64,000 nucleotides of DNA from Nepenthes gracilis. Its lineage: Eukaryota > Streptophyta > Magnoliopsida > Caryophyllales > Nepenthaceae. Each line of letters opens with the position of its first letter. Position 1 is the first letter of the stretch. Location of the stretch: contig BSYO01000019.1 of NCBI GenBank assembly GCA_033239525.1, positions 3,849,087 through 3,913,086 on the forward strand, given 5' to 3'. A model generated the notes under the pieces. The model ran no database searches. It saw nothing but the letters and a program-made list of their open reading frames with translations, and was not told the DNA's origin. A program made the position numbers and the translations under genes. Of this stretch, positions 33,178 to 45,091 are shown piece after piece.

Positions 33178-35975
33178 ATTCTCCACTACTTATAAAAATT
33201 TCGTCCTCAAAATTTAACAAACGTCAAAATTTAACAATTGAAAAAAATTCTTTCAGAATTCCTTCTTCACGATCCTGTATCACATCCTTGATCAAATGAC
33301 TTATTTTAGAAGGCCTTAACTAAATGAATCATCATAATTCCTAATATCATATGTTTCTTTTCCAAATCTAGGTTGAGCCTTATCATAAAACAAATCTTCA
33401 ATCTCCAACAACGATTTAATTCGATCACATACTGATTTCTTCAGCCATCAATACAAGGGAGATTTCTTGACAATCCATAAAATCTAAAGGCAATCCAGAT
33501 TATATTGGCTATTCCTCCGACTTAATTCAGAACTTTGAATGAACTAATATACTCTTACTTCAATTCATCCTAAGTCTCGAAAATGACTATTTACTTGGAT
33601 CCTCAATTTCATTCTAAGATCTCTGGGCCATATGCCCATATGTTACCGCTGTGTTACTCTGATTAACCATTTACTTACACACTAAAGTCAATTTATAAGT
33701 TTTATCCATTGGTTCATATCAAACACCAAGGCTATACAGCAATTCTAGACTGAAGAAAATTTTAAGGATATCAATATATCCAAGGCAGAACCTATAATCC
33801 TCAAATTACAACCAGTATAGGAAACATAATTGAAGCAATTATCCTAAGAATTTTAGTAAGGCCTAAAGTTACCACTAAAATCTCAAAACCCAAATTTTCT
33901 TAACGATTTATCATTCAAATATCTGAAATCCTTACTGTTCTAACAATCCCAAAGCGAGACCACAAGGACTTCTCATCTCTCAATTTTATAGCTGCAATAC
34001 TTCGAATACAATTCTGTCTCTTAAATTAAAAGCACAACATCTTATTTGCAATGATATTGAAACCTACTCATGGTTCACCTTACAACATTCCCTACGAAAC
34101 ATTAAAGACATATCAAATCCGAAGGCTCCCAATATCAAATCATTGGCACTGATACTTGTCTTCCTTAAAAGACACCGATATTCTTCTTTACACTCCTAAA
34201 GCAGATTTCCCCGCTTTCTTTGTCGTATGGTCATTTCCTCATGACAACCATTCAAACCCTTAGACTTATTAGATAAAATCTATCTCCAAAACAACACCTA
34301 CAAGTTCTCAAAGTAGAATATTAATTACTAACTCCAAACCACAAGTGGAGTAACTCTAATCATGGACCTCTTTTCCACTTAAACCAAGGAAACTACCTAC
34401 ATACGATGTAGAAAAAATATAATCCTAAATCTTTCTCAAAAGTATCACATTCTATTATAATTTATTAGATCTATCAGAGATCAACCAAATGACACAGTCG
34501 ACAACCTACCATTCATTCTTTGAAAGCTATCTTCACATATTTCATTCTAACGGATACCAATCGCTTTCAAGTCAAACGCCCTATGGACGCTACATATCTT
34601 AAGGAACATTTAACAGACATCCTTCTGGATTCACCTAAATGTAAGAGAATCGTACACTTTCACGATATTAATCAGTCTTTCCTAAATTAGCCATCACTCC
34701 AATATCTACGAGACCACATTTATACTATCGAAGAAATCACGTGCCTAATATAATATTTTCCCAAACCAGACTCATATTCTTTCTAAATTGAGCACATGGC
34801 TAACTATTTTTCCTAATTCATGCCACAATCCTCAAACTGAGTTCGTATCCCCTCATAATTCCCCAAGTTCGTCAATGAGGCCACTACAAGATTGACCTAA
34901 ATATGGCCGAAAAATTCATTTCATAATTTTAACAAAAATGTCAACGAACCTACAAACCCAAATAGTATTACTTGAACTTGTAACCACCGCATCTTTATCC
35001 CGAATGTTGTCACAGGTGTAACTCTCAATAATCCACAATTAACGATACCATGGATAGAGATTGTCCTTAGAAATCACCAAACCCTTACAAAAGATCAAAC
35101 AATTCACATATTCATTCACAGTGTTTGCTTATCAAACCATTTATTTTTCAGACAACCTAAACCTTCGTTCATTCACAAACCACCTTATCGATTCATCTTA
35201 CTCACCTCAAAGGTCCTAGAACAATCTACATTGATGCCTAACCAATACCTTCACGATTATATACGGAATCCTTAAAGATCGGTGTCGATTTCGTCACAAC
35301 CTCAAAATACCGATCAAAAGATAAATCAGTATAATCTCTTCCTTTAAAAACATCATCAAATGCTTAAATAACAAAAACTTTTCAGTGACCACAAGATGAC
35401 GTCCAGATGTGGTCTCATATGCTAAATGAACTTGGCACAAATGTTCATTAAACCACTTACAAGTAAAACAATACTAATTTTTTGATACCTCGATTAATTC
35501 TATTTTATACTGAAAATCTCACAACCCAATTGTAGGATATAATATCCTTACTAATCAAATTCATACTAGTATAGCGACTTGATAACTAAATTACAACCAA
35601 AATCAGATTGAAGTATGATACCTCAAAATAAATCAATTCAACCTAACCAATTATATCTACAGACTCAAGAAAATATCGTAAATCTAGATATAGTTAATAT
35701 CAAGCCTAGATCCTTAAATAAATGAATAAATTTAGGAATCATAAATGAAAAAATGGATTCGGGATCCCAAAACGATACATGTGCTATAATATCAAAATTT
35801 AGAAATCTTACCTTCCATCACGGTAAATGACCTCTACACCTTATACCATCCATCCAAAACCTTGATCTAAGGTATTGCATTTCTCCACTATTTTACCATG
35901 GATGAGGACAATCATTAATCATGTGACTGACTATCCACAATCAAAATCATGCTCCCAAACAATTGCCGAAAAAAA
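33178..35975 (-). mobile_element. Internal remnant of a minus-strand gypsy-type element
   Basis: It begins with the antisense of 'gaggacgaaatttttata' and continues with antisense sequence of the same texture as 18938-21057. No open frame above 60 codons resembles gag or pol. No second LTR of family C is seen on its right side, so the element is broken. Confidence 0.5.
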
Positions 35976-36274
35976 TTATAATACCCCTGATATTTTGAGT
36001 TTTTGGTATTTCAGATTGGACATTTCAAGTTAAGATTGGTGAAAAAAACTATTAATCATGGATATTTTTTTAAGGTCAATATTTCATAATTAAGTCAAAT
36101 TGATTTTCGTAAAACTTTGATATATTTTTGAAATTAAACCCTTCTCTATATAAATTAAAAAATTTGATTTTAATCAATTATTTCAATATAACATATAAAC
36201 ATTATATCCAAATATATTATTTAAATTAATAGTATAATCATATTATTAATAATAATATAGTAATGAGTAAATTG

Positions 36275-36352
36275 TAACAACCTAATAATAATAATAATAG
36301 TAATAATAATAATGTTATAATAAAAAAATAATAATGATAATAATAATAAATA
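36275..36352. repeat. (AAT)n-rich microsatellite
   Basis: Interrupted AAT/TAA triplets over about 75 bp, just left of the foldback element. Confidence 0.8.
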
Positions 36353-36432
36353 GTAAATAAATATAAAAATAATATATATTGTTGTGCCACCTCACCCCTC
36401 TTTCTCGATTCCTCCTCACCCATCCGGATCGA

Positions 36433-37303
36433 GGGGCCCTGTTTCATGGGCATGCAACACAGCAGCTGTGCCTCACGCCCGTTGCCCATTGGATTTAATC
36501 TAACGGCCAGCCTCTTCCTTCCCCTTTTTATTTTTTATTTTTTTTCTTTTATCTTTCAAGGATTTTTTAATTTATTTTTTTAATTTCATTTTATATTAAT
36601 TTTTATTATTTAATTTTTTTATAAAATAAAAATTTTAAAAAAATATTTATTTATAGTTTTTTAGATTCTATTAATATAATATATTTAAAAAAATATATTA
36701 CTATAAAATTATTATTTTATATTTTAGATTATATAATTATAAAATTATTATTTCTTAAAATATATAAAATATAAGAAGGGTCCCCTTCTTTTTTTCTTTT
36801 TCTTTTTTTACTTTTTTTCTTTTTCTTTTCTCATATTTTAGTTTATATAATACCTTTTTTTTCTTTTTTTATCATTTATATATATTTTATTTAAATAAAA
36901 AAATATATAAATTTATATAAAAATTAAATATAGAAATAAATTTATTTATAAATTAGATCAAAATTTTATTATTATTAAATATTTATATTTATATTTTATA
37001 TATTTTATAAAATAATAATTTTATAATTATATAATTTAAAATATAAAATAATAATTTTATAATAATATATTTTTTAAAATATATTATATTAATAGAATCT
37101 AAAAAACTATAAATAAATATATTTTTAATATTTTTTATTTTATAAAAAAATATAATAATATAAAATAATATAAAATAAAATTAAAAAATTAAATTAAAAA
37201 ACATTGAAAAAAAATAAAAAATAAAAAAGGAAGGTAGAAGCTGCCCGTTAGATTAAATCCAACGGGCAGCAGGCTGTGCCGCACGCCCGTGAAATAGGGC
37301 CCC
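36433..37303. mobile_element. Foldback element with long inverted arms (871 bp)
   Basis: The left arm starts GGGGCCCTGTTTCATGGGC and the right arm, reverse complemented, starts GGGGCCCTATTTCACGGGC. The arms stay alignable for at least 250 bp each (36433-36720 against 37080-37303 and inward), including 'ttggatttaatctaac' and the A/T-rich inner parts, around a pyrimidine-rich centre near 36780-36860. This is a non-coding foldback or long-TIR MITE. No clear target duplication was found. Confidence 0.75.
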
Positions 37304-37329
37304 TTCGTCTGTCAAAGCCCATGCCTTCT

Positions 37330-37485
37330 GGATTGGGGGATCCTGCTCTATGGAGCAGGATGTTTCACCTCATAAGAAGGATTTTTTTTTTTTTTTTTTG
37401 GTTTGGCATAAAATTTGAAATCAGAAAAAAAAAAAAATTATTTATGGGACGAAATCCTTCTCCGCGGAGCAGGATCCCCCGTTCC
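37330..37485. mobile_element. MITE with 10-bp target duplication (156 bp)
   Basis: Terminal inverted repeats GGATTGGGGGATCCTGCTC and, on the opposite strand, GGAACGGGGGATCCTGCTC. The inner arms share a further AAGGATTT/GAAATCCTT. It is flanked by CATGCCTTCT at 37320-37329 and 37486-37495, a perfect 10-bp direct repeat (12 bp if CC is included). That size of duplication suits a Mutator-type element. The core is a long T run and an A run. Confidence 0.8.
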
Positions 37486-38427
37486 CATGCCTTCTCTATC
37501 AATCTCTCAGCCAACCACTCCCTCACCATGCCTTGGCCATACTCGGTTCACCTGCCCCGCAGCAACTTCGCCCATATAGTCGTCCTTCCTTTCATCGAAG
37601 CGGGGGAGTGCGGCAAATGAGGAAGGGAGCAGAGTGAGACAAAGAGCAGCGAAAGCGGAAGGTGAAGGAGAGGAAGTAAATCAGCAGTTACCATCGGTGT
37701 ACAACATTACTGCCGTCGCCAGCCACCGCCGCCGCCGTTGCCGGAAACATCATCGTCGAAGCTGTCATGCCGCCGTGAAGCAAATTCCAGGCAAGTGAAT
37801 CCCCGTACTTTCAATATCTCCTCTAATCGCGAGTAAGTTTTCTCTTCTCTGCAAATGATACTCCCCCATTTGACCTATTTATTGTAATTGATTCTCTGTA
37901 TCTCACCCATCTTCCCGTTTATAAATCATTCCTCTGCTTATTCGAACAAAACGGAGAGAGAGAGACAGAGAGAGAAATCGGGAAGGGAACACGTTTTTAT
38001 GGAAAAAATTCCGTTAATAGTGGAGAGAACCGACGTTACCTGATGGTTTCCGTGGCCGGCGTCGTTGTACAGTGCCGAATCGCCGTCGTGCGAAGGAAGA
38101 TTAGGGCAATGGCAGAGCAGGGAAGGTGGAGGAGGAAGAAGGAAGAAAATGGGCGGAAAATAAAAGCCAAAAAAAAAATGGAAAAAGGGAAAAGCACGCA
38201 TGGGAAGGAGGAAATAACGTGGAGAGAGAGGGAGTTGGTTTTTATTATATATTTTATATATATTATATGTATAATATATCATTATATATATTTAAAATGT
38301 AAATATATATATTAAAAAAAATGGATTTTTTGTGATATTATAAAATATGTGTTATATTTAAAAATGTATATTATAATTAGTAATAATAGATATGTTATAT
38401 TGAATATAACTTTTGAAATAATAAACC

Positions 38428-38433
<6 letters not shown>

Positions 38434-38494
<61 letters not shown>

Positions 38495-38502
38495 GTATGT
38501 AT
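38434..38502. repeat. (TA)n and (GTAT)n compound microsatellite
   Basis: About 24 TA units followed by five GTAT units. Confidence 0.95.
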
Positions 38503-39404
38503 ATGCATGAGAATATAGATGAAAGTATGCATGGATGGCATTTATGATGTATATCTGTTGTATTAGAAATGTATGGTTTATACTGGTATGTGTAAGTGGG
38601 TAAATGTATATATTCCAGATATTCCAAATTATAAGTAGATTATAGGATGAAATTAACAATGCTGAATATTACGATAGAAATCTTGAAAAATTATTTGGAA
38701 TAGAATTTAATTAAAAATAGTTATTGTTGGCCTTGGTTTGATAGTGTCGTGTTAGTGAGTAGTTTATTATTTATGGCTTTAAAATTAAATTAGTAAATTG
38801 GTGTCGGCAACATTATTTGATTTAAATCCGTTAAATTGACGTGTGTAGTGACATATTAAGCGAATGCTCAGAGTGTTGAAAATAAAAGTTAGTTTTGGTC
38901 TGTTAGCGAGTGGTTGAATGTTAATAGAAATAGGATTAATAATGTATTTGAATGTTAGTAATATCGTTTAGAGTCACAAGGTTTAGTAGGCCGCTGCAAT
39001 TTATTGGGTTGATATTATTCAAAAATATTTTCATATTGCCGAATCATTCCTATTTTTGTTGGTGATGGCTCGTTTGCGTTACTCTTAATTACGTATGATT
39101 TTTATCAGTACCGAACGATAATTTTATCGTTAAAATTTGCAAAGCTTTCTCTGTGTTATACTTCCTGGCATGTGTATTTTGGTTATTGGCTTCCTACTGT
39201 TAAAATTGAGGAGAGCGTATGAAAACACTAAGATATGCAGTCGAATGGAAGGTTATGACACTTTAGTGTAGTCTACACTCATCTAATACTGATTTTTTTA
39301 TCCAAATGGTAATGATGTATATTGCCTAGTGTGGCGAGATGTTTATAGCCATATGATTATTGTAGAGTATGAAATCAATGATTTCATTAGTAGAGATACT
39401 GAGT

Positions 39405-39565
39405 TTGACTTTAGAGACGTGTATTGGTCTCTGTATTTGCTGGTGAGACGTGTATATTAGTTTCTATACACACTGGTGAGACTTTTGTATTGGTCTCTGT
39501 ACGCGCTGGTGAGAAGTTTGTATTGGTCACTATATGCGCTGGTGAAACGTTTGTATTTGGTTTGA
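39405..39565 (+). repeat. Minisatellite of ~45-bp units
   Basis: Four head-to-tail units built on 'gtattggtctctgta...gctggtgagac'. A short + open frame across it (39424-39609) shows a GETFVLVSVxA periodicity that only mirrors the DNA repeat. Confidence 0.8.
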
Positions 39566-39727
39566 CAGTCTGTGACTGCCATGGATTTGGTTGGAGGTCA
39601 AAGTTGTAAGTATTGATTAGCCACTGAGGGATATGTGTGGCTTTTGGTTCACAGTGGCAGAATAAGATTTAGGAGTTTTCTTTCTGATACATTGTTCTTG
39701 ATGATACATTATAAGTTTTGAGATTTA

Positions 39728-39965
39728 GTGGAATTCATAAGTTGTACTTGATAGGATCCATGCGTCGATTTCTACGACAGTCTAATTCAGTAGAATCCAT
39801 GAATTGTATTTAGTAGGATCCATGCGTCAGTTTCTCGAACAGTCTAATTCAGTGGAATATCTGAGCTATACTTGGTAGGATCCATGCATCAGTTTCTACA
39901 ATAGTCTAATTCAGTGGAATTTATGAGTTGTCTTCAGTATGATTAATGTGTCGGATTCTATGATA
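39728..39965 (+). repeat. Minisatellite of ~70-bp units
   Basis: Between three and four units, each with 'taggatccatgcgtcag', 'acagtctaattcagtggaat' and a variable linker. The last unit is strongly diverged. Confidence 0.85.
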
Positions 39966-40649
39966 TTCGAATTCAGCGTAATCGATATTGTTCATTACTT
40001 GATGTTTGAATTGTTCATGCTGGCATTCGGACTAGGAAATCCCTGTTTATCTTTTGATGTTGAATTTTGAGGGACTTCCGCATGCTATTGATGAATATTA
40101 TGATCTTTGTCATATAAGGATTTGGGGTTACTTGCTTTTCTTTTACTTTTGAGTCGTAGATACGACGAAATATTGATTCACAGATAAATTTATCTGTTGG
40201 ATGTTATATTACTGATGTGGCTTTAGTATCTATCACTTATTGTATATTCGAGATGTTCATTATTATTACCTGTTTTTATTCATTATTATTCGCTGGGAAT
40301 TTGGTTCACCTTTGTATTTTATTGGCTCCAAATCGATTAGATTGTATAAAGCTAACAATGATTATACTTTTATTGTAGGACTTCCGGTAGAGAGAATTTT
40401 GCTATCATTCAGTGGAGGGCACATCAGCTGAATTTTGACAAAGGTTTAATAGTTTACTTTTTGGTTGCGACCCATAAATTGAATAGTTGTATTTTAGGTG
40501 AATATTTGCTCAATATGTAATTAAAATAATAAATGTATTATTAAAAATGTTGAGATTATTATAAACAATTAATAATTTTTTAAAATTTGAGATTTTTACG
40601 TGAACGATTCGACTGAATTTGTCGGCTTGGGCTCGGGTCAACACAGTTA

Positions 40650-40660
40650 TGGTATTAGAG
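40650..40660 (+). other. Primer-binding-site-like string
   Basis: TGGTATTAGAG, one base from the initiator tRNA-Met type PBS (TGGTATCAGAG), just after the long LTR-like region. Confidence 0.5.
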
Positions 40661-41099
40661 AATTAGAATTCTGTTGAAGCATTTAGGTATTCTATGCATT
40701 GCTGATATTTAAGGATATTACGCAATCCAGTAGGATATAAGGGTTTTGATTATTTCTAATAGTTCTTCCTTAGAATAGAGTACTATATGTCTATTTAAGG
40801 AGTTAAAGAATTTGGTATCATAAAACTTGGTTTGCCAAGTGATTCAAGGATTTCGGAATTGGGATTGCCTAAGGGATTTTGGGGGTTTTCTAAATGAGTT
40901 AAAGACTTATAATGTGTTGGTGAACTCTGGTCAATGAATTAATGATGTGATTCAAGACCTAAGATTTGGGGGTGGTCTTGGCCAAAAGCATATGGTAGAC
41001 TAGAGTATTAAATAGGCTAGGTTCTTAGCTTCTTTATTTGCAACATATCATATTAAAATAAACACTGAAGATTATTAAGCCCCTGAAGGCACTTATGTG

Positions 41100-42070
41100 A
41101 AGATTCCTTAAGCCTTGGAGCAATATAGCATGTGTGTTTCCCTCTTACGTTGAAGGGAAACGCCCACATCTGGTTCAATTATTTCCCATCAGATTCGATC
41201 CAAAGTTTTCGAGAGTTCACCGATCTCTTCTTTGCACAATACGCTTTCAGCTATCAGGAAGAGAAGCAGCCATGACATCTCTTCCACATCAAATAGAGGC
41301 AAGGAGAGAATCCGAGAAAGTTCCTGGATCGCTTCATGGTAGAGACTAAAAGGATTCCTCGGCTCACAGAAGAGATAAAACTTGCAGTTTTATCTCTACC
41401 TTAACGCATGAGGACTTCTTTAGGTACTTGGCACATAAAAATATCCAACAGCCTACGCAACAGTCAAAAAGAGTAACAAGGTTAAGCATCCCGAAAGGAC
41501 CGAACAGCTTCGCTCTTTCCCAACTGAGGGATAGAGGAAGCACAATTGTGGTGATCTCTCCCGCAAGAAGCAGCCTAGGAGTGGAGCACCAGAATGAAGG
41601 GATTATGGGCTGATCAACATGATGCCTCTGACTGACACATGCTTCAACGTCCTCATGCAAATCAGTGGAGATAAGTTCCATAAGTGGCCAAAATCACCTA
41701 GGAAAGCGGAGAGAGGAAAATCCAACCAAGTACTGTGATTTTTATCGATCTCTCGAACACTTCATAGAAGATTGCAAGACGCTTTAGCTGGAGATCGATG
41801 AGCTCATCCGGATGGGCCACCCCACCAGGTTCATCAAGATCCCTGGACAGAGCTCTGGCACATCAGGCGAAGAAGAACCAGAGACTTCCTAGCCTTAGAA
41901 TTGGGTTACAGTTGTAGTGGTCAACACGATCACAACTTAGCCAATCAAGACTCCAGCGGATCGTAAGGAGCAGCAGATTGGGCGGAAGAAGTAACACACA
42001 AAGGACAACGTCATTAGCTTTAGTCATAATGATATGAGCCATATAATCTCTCCCCATGTAGACCCCTTGT
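41100..42070 (+). pseudogene. Ty3/gypsy gag remnant (Tat-like)
   Basis: Reading across several frameshifts the + strand gives gag hallmarks in order: a stretch corresponding to TEEIKLAVLSL (about 41365), RYLAHKNIQQP (about 41420), LMQISGDKFHKWP (about 41655), YCDFYRSLEHFIEDCKTL (about 41735) and IDELIRMGHPTRFIKIP (about 41795). The last two correspond to the conserved 'YCxFHxxxGHxTxxC...DEIExLIRRG' region of plant Tat-type gag. Stops and frameshifts, including a TAG after CKTL, make it non-functional. Its right edge (about 42177) runs directly into intron 3 of COMT copy 3, replacing that gene's exon 4. Confidence 0.7.
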
Positions 42071-42382
42071 TATATCCGTGCTCATGTTGGACGGTAGTAT
42101 AGACCACCAACTGAAATGAATTTTTATCGATAATGAAAGTTTTCGAGATTTACTTTATCTTGATACCTTTTTTGAGCTTGATTGTTCTAATTTCTATTAT
42201 ATTCGATCCTAAATGTAGTCATAAAAATATTGAAAAAAAAAATTTATGGATTACTATTTTGGTTAAATTATAAATAAATGGACAATTATTTTTGTTCCCT
42301 CTTTTTTTATATATATAGCTCACTAGATTAACTAGTATATTGCAAATAATAATGAGAAAATATCATGGAAATTCAGGCTCAC

Positions 42383-42447
42383 CTTCAAAATTATGGCATC
42401 ACCTTTAGGAATACGAATGAACATGTCTCCTCCTACATGTTGAACAC
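42383..42447 (-). pseudogene. Copy 3 exon 3
   Basis: 65 nt between acceptor TATATAG and donor AAG|GTGAG, matching copy 4 exon 3 closely. Confidence 0.85.
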
Positions 42448-42964
42448 CTATATATATAAATAGATATAATTATTCATATGATTTTTATTTATTATAAGCC
42501 AAATTATCTCATATTGGTGGAATAAATGAGTAAGTGACTCCAACTTATAGGTGGAAAGAATTTCTCCACCTTCGAGATGCGTTGTCCGTAACGGAACAAT
42601 GCATAACATAGGCTAGCGATTGGAAGCATCTTACATCCTCCTTTAAAACAAGTAATACTTTGAATAAAGATAAGCTCAACATCCAAATTCAATAATGGTA
42701 CCGAATATAGTATTCTACGCAGGTGCCTCCAATATGGTAACATAATACCTCTTTATTAAGAGTTATATAGTGTGGTAAATTATCCCACATAGGATGAATG
42801 AAGATATGATCTTATTTTTATGAATGTAAAGGTTTTATTATACATTCAAGATGTCAATTCGAAGACAATTGTGCAAGTTAAGGTTTGCAACCAAATGCAT
42901 TTCACACATTCCCCTGAAATTAATAATAATACATCAAATAACAATCGGCCCATGTCGTGAGGAT

Positions 42965-42985
42965 ATATATATATATATATATATA
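42965..42985. repeat. (TA)n microsatellite in copy 3 intron 2
   Basis: About ten TA units; the copy 4 counterpart (54042-54074) is a different, compound (CA)n(TA)n run. Confidence 0.85.
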
Positions 42986-43320
42986 GTCATTACTTACTTT
43001 AAAATTCAGCAATGATGATATATATAAAAATTTATACTAATGCCTCTAATATAAAATCATGATCACCTCTTCATGGTGCATATATTGTGAGGAAGATTGT
43101 GTCATATTAAACGAGTGAAATGATGACCCTATGAAATAGTAAAATGTTCTATATGAAATAGTAAAATGTTCTATCCCTTTCTAGATGACTTCAAAGACAA
43201 AATGGCATGAAATAAGACTAGAAATTAGATAGGTCCCACGCCATTTGTCAATAGTGCCAATAGATCCGACTTTAAAACTCAACAAAAGTTGCTCTTTCAA
43301 TATAAAAAGTTGTAAAATAC

Positions 43321-43631
43321 CAGGAAAATGTGGAGAGTCTTTGATGACGTGAGGGAGGTCGAAATTGATGCCTTGAATCATAGGGTACTTGGAGATGATC
43401 ATACTAAGGGTGGTTCCTCTCCCTCCGCCAACGTCTACCAATAAAGATAGGCTCTCAAATCCTTTGAAAGCCTCATGGATTTTCTTCATTATAAAAGTTG
43501 AATGATTGGACATCCCATTGTTAAAGATCTTATTGAACCTGGGATCCTCTTCATTGTACTGAAACACCGTCCTTCCGTGTGCCTTGTTGAATGGAATCCC
43601 ACCTTGAAGAATAGTTTCTTTCATATAGTGC
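43321..43631 (-). pseudogene. Copy 3 exon 2
   Basis: Acceptor TTGCAG, donor CCTG|GTAT. It encodes [19 protein letters not shown] through to [17 protein letters not shown]. Confidence 0.88.
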
Positions 43632-44023
43632 CTGCAATCAATCATTACATTTCATGAGCCATAGTGCCAATTTTTTAAAACTCTCATAAATGCTCTTTAG
43701 AGATATTATTACTTTACAATATTCTTAAAAGATACATTATAGAGTTTTTTATTATTATTCAAAGAGAGGTGATTAACATTATTATATAGTTTTATATAAT
43801 ATTATAGAGTTTTTTTATTAACTCTATATTTTTATAAAGTTCTCCAACATTATATCAATATTATTGCACAAATCAAAATAATCTAACTGAATTTTTTGAT
43901 AGCATAAAATTGATATTAAAATAAAAATTACATAAAAAATTTGAGAGATATTATAATATCTTAATTTATAAAAAAATGGCAGAATATAAAAATTGAATGA
44001 GAGAAGTATTAATATATAATTAC

Positions 44024-44439
44024 CATTTCTCCAAGGTAACCCTGTCCTCACTCAAAAGCAAAAGGGCAGCCAACGAGACGCCATCTTCGTTCTTCGTCAA
44101 GAACTTACAAACAGGTGCAAGCCGGTAGAGCTGCTCTGCATGGCCGTTCGGCAGCATTCGAAGGGAGCAAGTGACAACAGAGTAGCTGGCCAGGAGGCGA
44201 AGCATACGGTCTAACATCATGGCGGAATCCGGCATGGTGGTGGGTAGCTTGGCTGCGATCTCCGCCGGTGACAAGTAAGCCTCCAGACCAGCTCTCTTTA
44301 TGATCTCAAGCACGTCTAGCTCAATAATGGCTTTTAGAACCATTGCTGGCAATGACCCACTTACGAGTTCCATGGCATATGAGAATAGCTCTTCTTCGTC
44401 CGTTGGGCTCAATTTTGTCTCTCCTATCACTGAATCCAT
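44024..44439 (-). pseudogene. Copy 3 exon 1
   Basis: Intact 416-nt exon with donor TG|GTAATT completing to Trp. It has [31 protein letters not shown] and [14 protein letters not shown]; the pocket positions equivalent to 130/131 are Leu and Ser. Confidence 0.88.
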
Positions 44440-44563
44440 ATTAGTTTAGTGGTGGTGATGATTAGTTTAGTAGTGGTGATGATGGTGATGTAGGAGGAGT
44501 AGGAGGTGGTGGTGGTAGTGGTGGTGGCCAGGGATGATAATAATTTTTCAGTTGGGGAAGGTG

Positions 44564-44700
44564 CTTTATATAGTGTGGTTGTCCCAGGGGTGGGAAATTT
44601 TTTTCAAATAATATAAATAAATCAAATTAACCAAGTCAAATGGTGAATGATGGTACAGTTTGATCTTGATAGATGAATAATTGTTCACTTATTATACTAT
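44564..44700 (-). promoter_or_regulatory. TATA-like element and proximal promoter of copy 3
   Basis: On the - strand TATATAAAG (44572-44564) lies about 125 bp before the ATG. Upstream of it is the block shared with copies 2 and 4, with 'gacaaccacact', 'ggttaatttgattta' and 'tatcaagatcaaactg'. The leader between has GGT/GTG (CAC on the coding strand) triplets. Confidence 0.6.
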
Positions 44701-45091
44701 TAAATATTACTTATTATTTTGACTTTTTATGTAATGTATAGTAAATTTTATAAAATTTGATAAATATTTAAAAATATTATGAATGGATATAAGTACAAAA
44801 TTAGGCCCAATTAATTTTTAATGAGTATGGTCATAGTTAAAAGTATTCGGTTCAACTCAATCGAACCTGAGTTATAATATTTTTTTTAATAAATATAATA
44901 TAACATGCAAATATTTATCCATATATTTTTATTTAATTTGGTTATTAAAAAAGGATATGTAAGAGTCTAATTATTAAAAAATATTTAAAATACAAATGAA
45001 ATATATCTTCTAATTCTATTCGTTTTAAGATCAAGTAAAGATATGTTCCTTAATTGAATATATCACTTAATTTTTATTCAATAATTGGTTG
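44701..45091. other. Upstream flank of copy 3, no gene seen
   Basis: AT-rich; duplicated at 55750-56152 in the second unit, and a diverged piece of it (around 'gaataattgttcacttat') recurs at 60110-60260. Confidence 0.6.

Larger units (their letters stand above)
35976..40645 (+). mobile_element. Long LTR-like region (+), interrupted by foldback elements
   Basis: It starts near TATAATACCCCTGATATTTTGAG and ends GGGTCAACACA directly before TGGTATTAGAG (40650-40660), a primer-binding-site-like string. If this is one LTR it is about 4.7 kb, of which about 1 kb is later insertions (871-bp foldback and 156-bp MITE). Two families of tandem repeats lie in its second half. No coding frame is seen. A second LTR is not found in the window. 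Confidence 0.5.
42383..44439 (-). pseudogene. COMT-like copy 3, exons 1-3, exon 4 missing
   Basis: Exons on the - strand are 44439-44024 (416 nt), 43631-43321 (311 nt) and 42447-42383 (65 nt), each with GT/AG borders and an intact frame. Exon 1 encodes [19 protein letters not shown]..., one codon shorter than copy 1; exon 2 carries [10 protein letters not shown] and [11 protein letters not shown]; exon 3 is GVQHVGGDMFIRIPKGDAIILK. Intron 3 stays homologous to that of copy 4 only down to 42178, then gives way to the gypsy gag remnant. The catalytic exon (H269, E297, E329) is thus absent. Any product would end in intron 3 and lack the methyltransferase active site. The first three exons show no stop or frameshift, so the truncation looks recent relative to copy 4's decay. 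Confidence 0.85.

Noticed and set aside
37938..38315. Possible small gene with Lys/Arg-rich product after the foldback elements
   Set aside because: Purine-rich sequence (GGAAGG, GAGAGA) inside the LTR-like region; the frame has no recognisable domain and both strands are open.
38312..38659. Tyr/Ile-rich minus-strand frames
   Set aside because: Generated by the (TA)n/(GTAT)n microsatellite.
39424..39609. Short protein with GETFVLVSVxA repeats
   Set aside because: The periodicity is that of the underlying ~45-bp DNA minisatellite in an LTR-like region; no start context or family support.
28164..42177. Copy 2 as a complete gene using exons further downstream
   Set aside because: No sequence resembling [10 protein letters not shown], DVGGGxG or HDWSDEHC was found on the + strand between 28583 and 64000.
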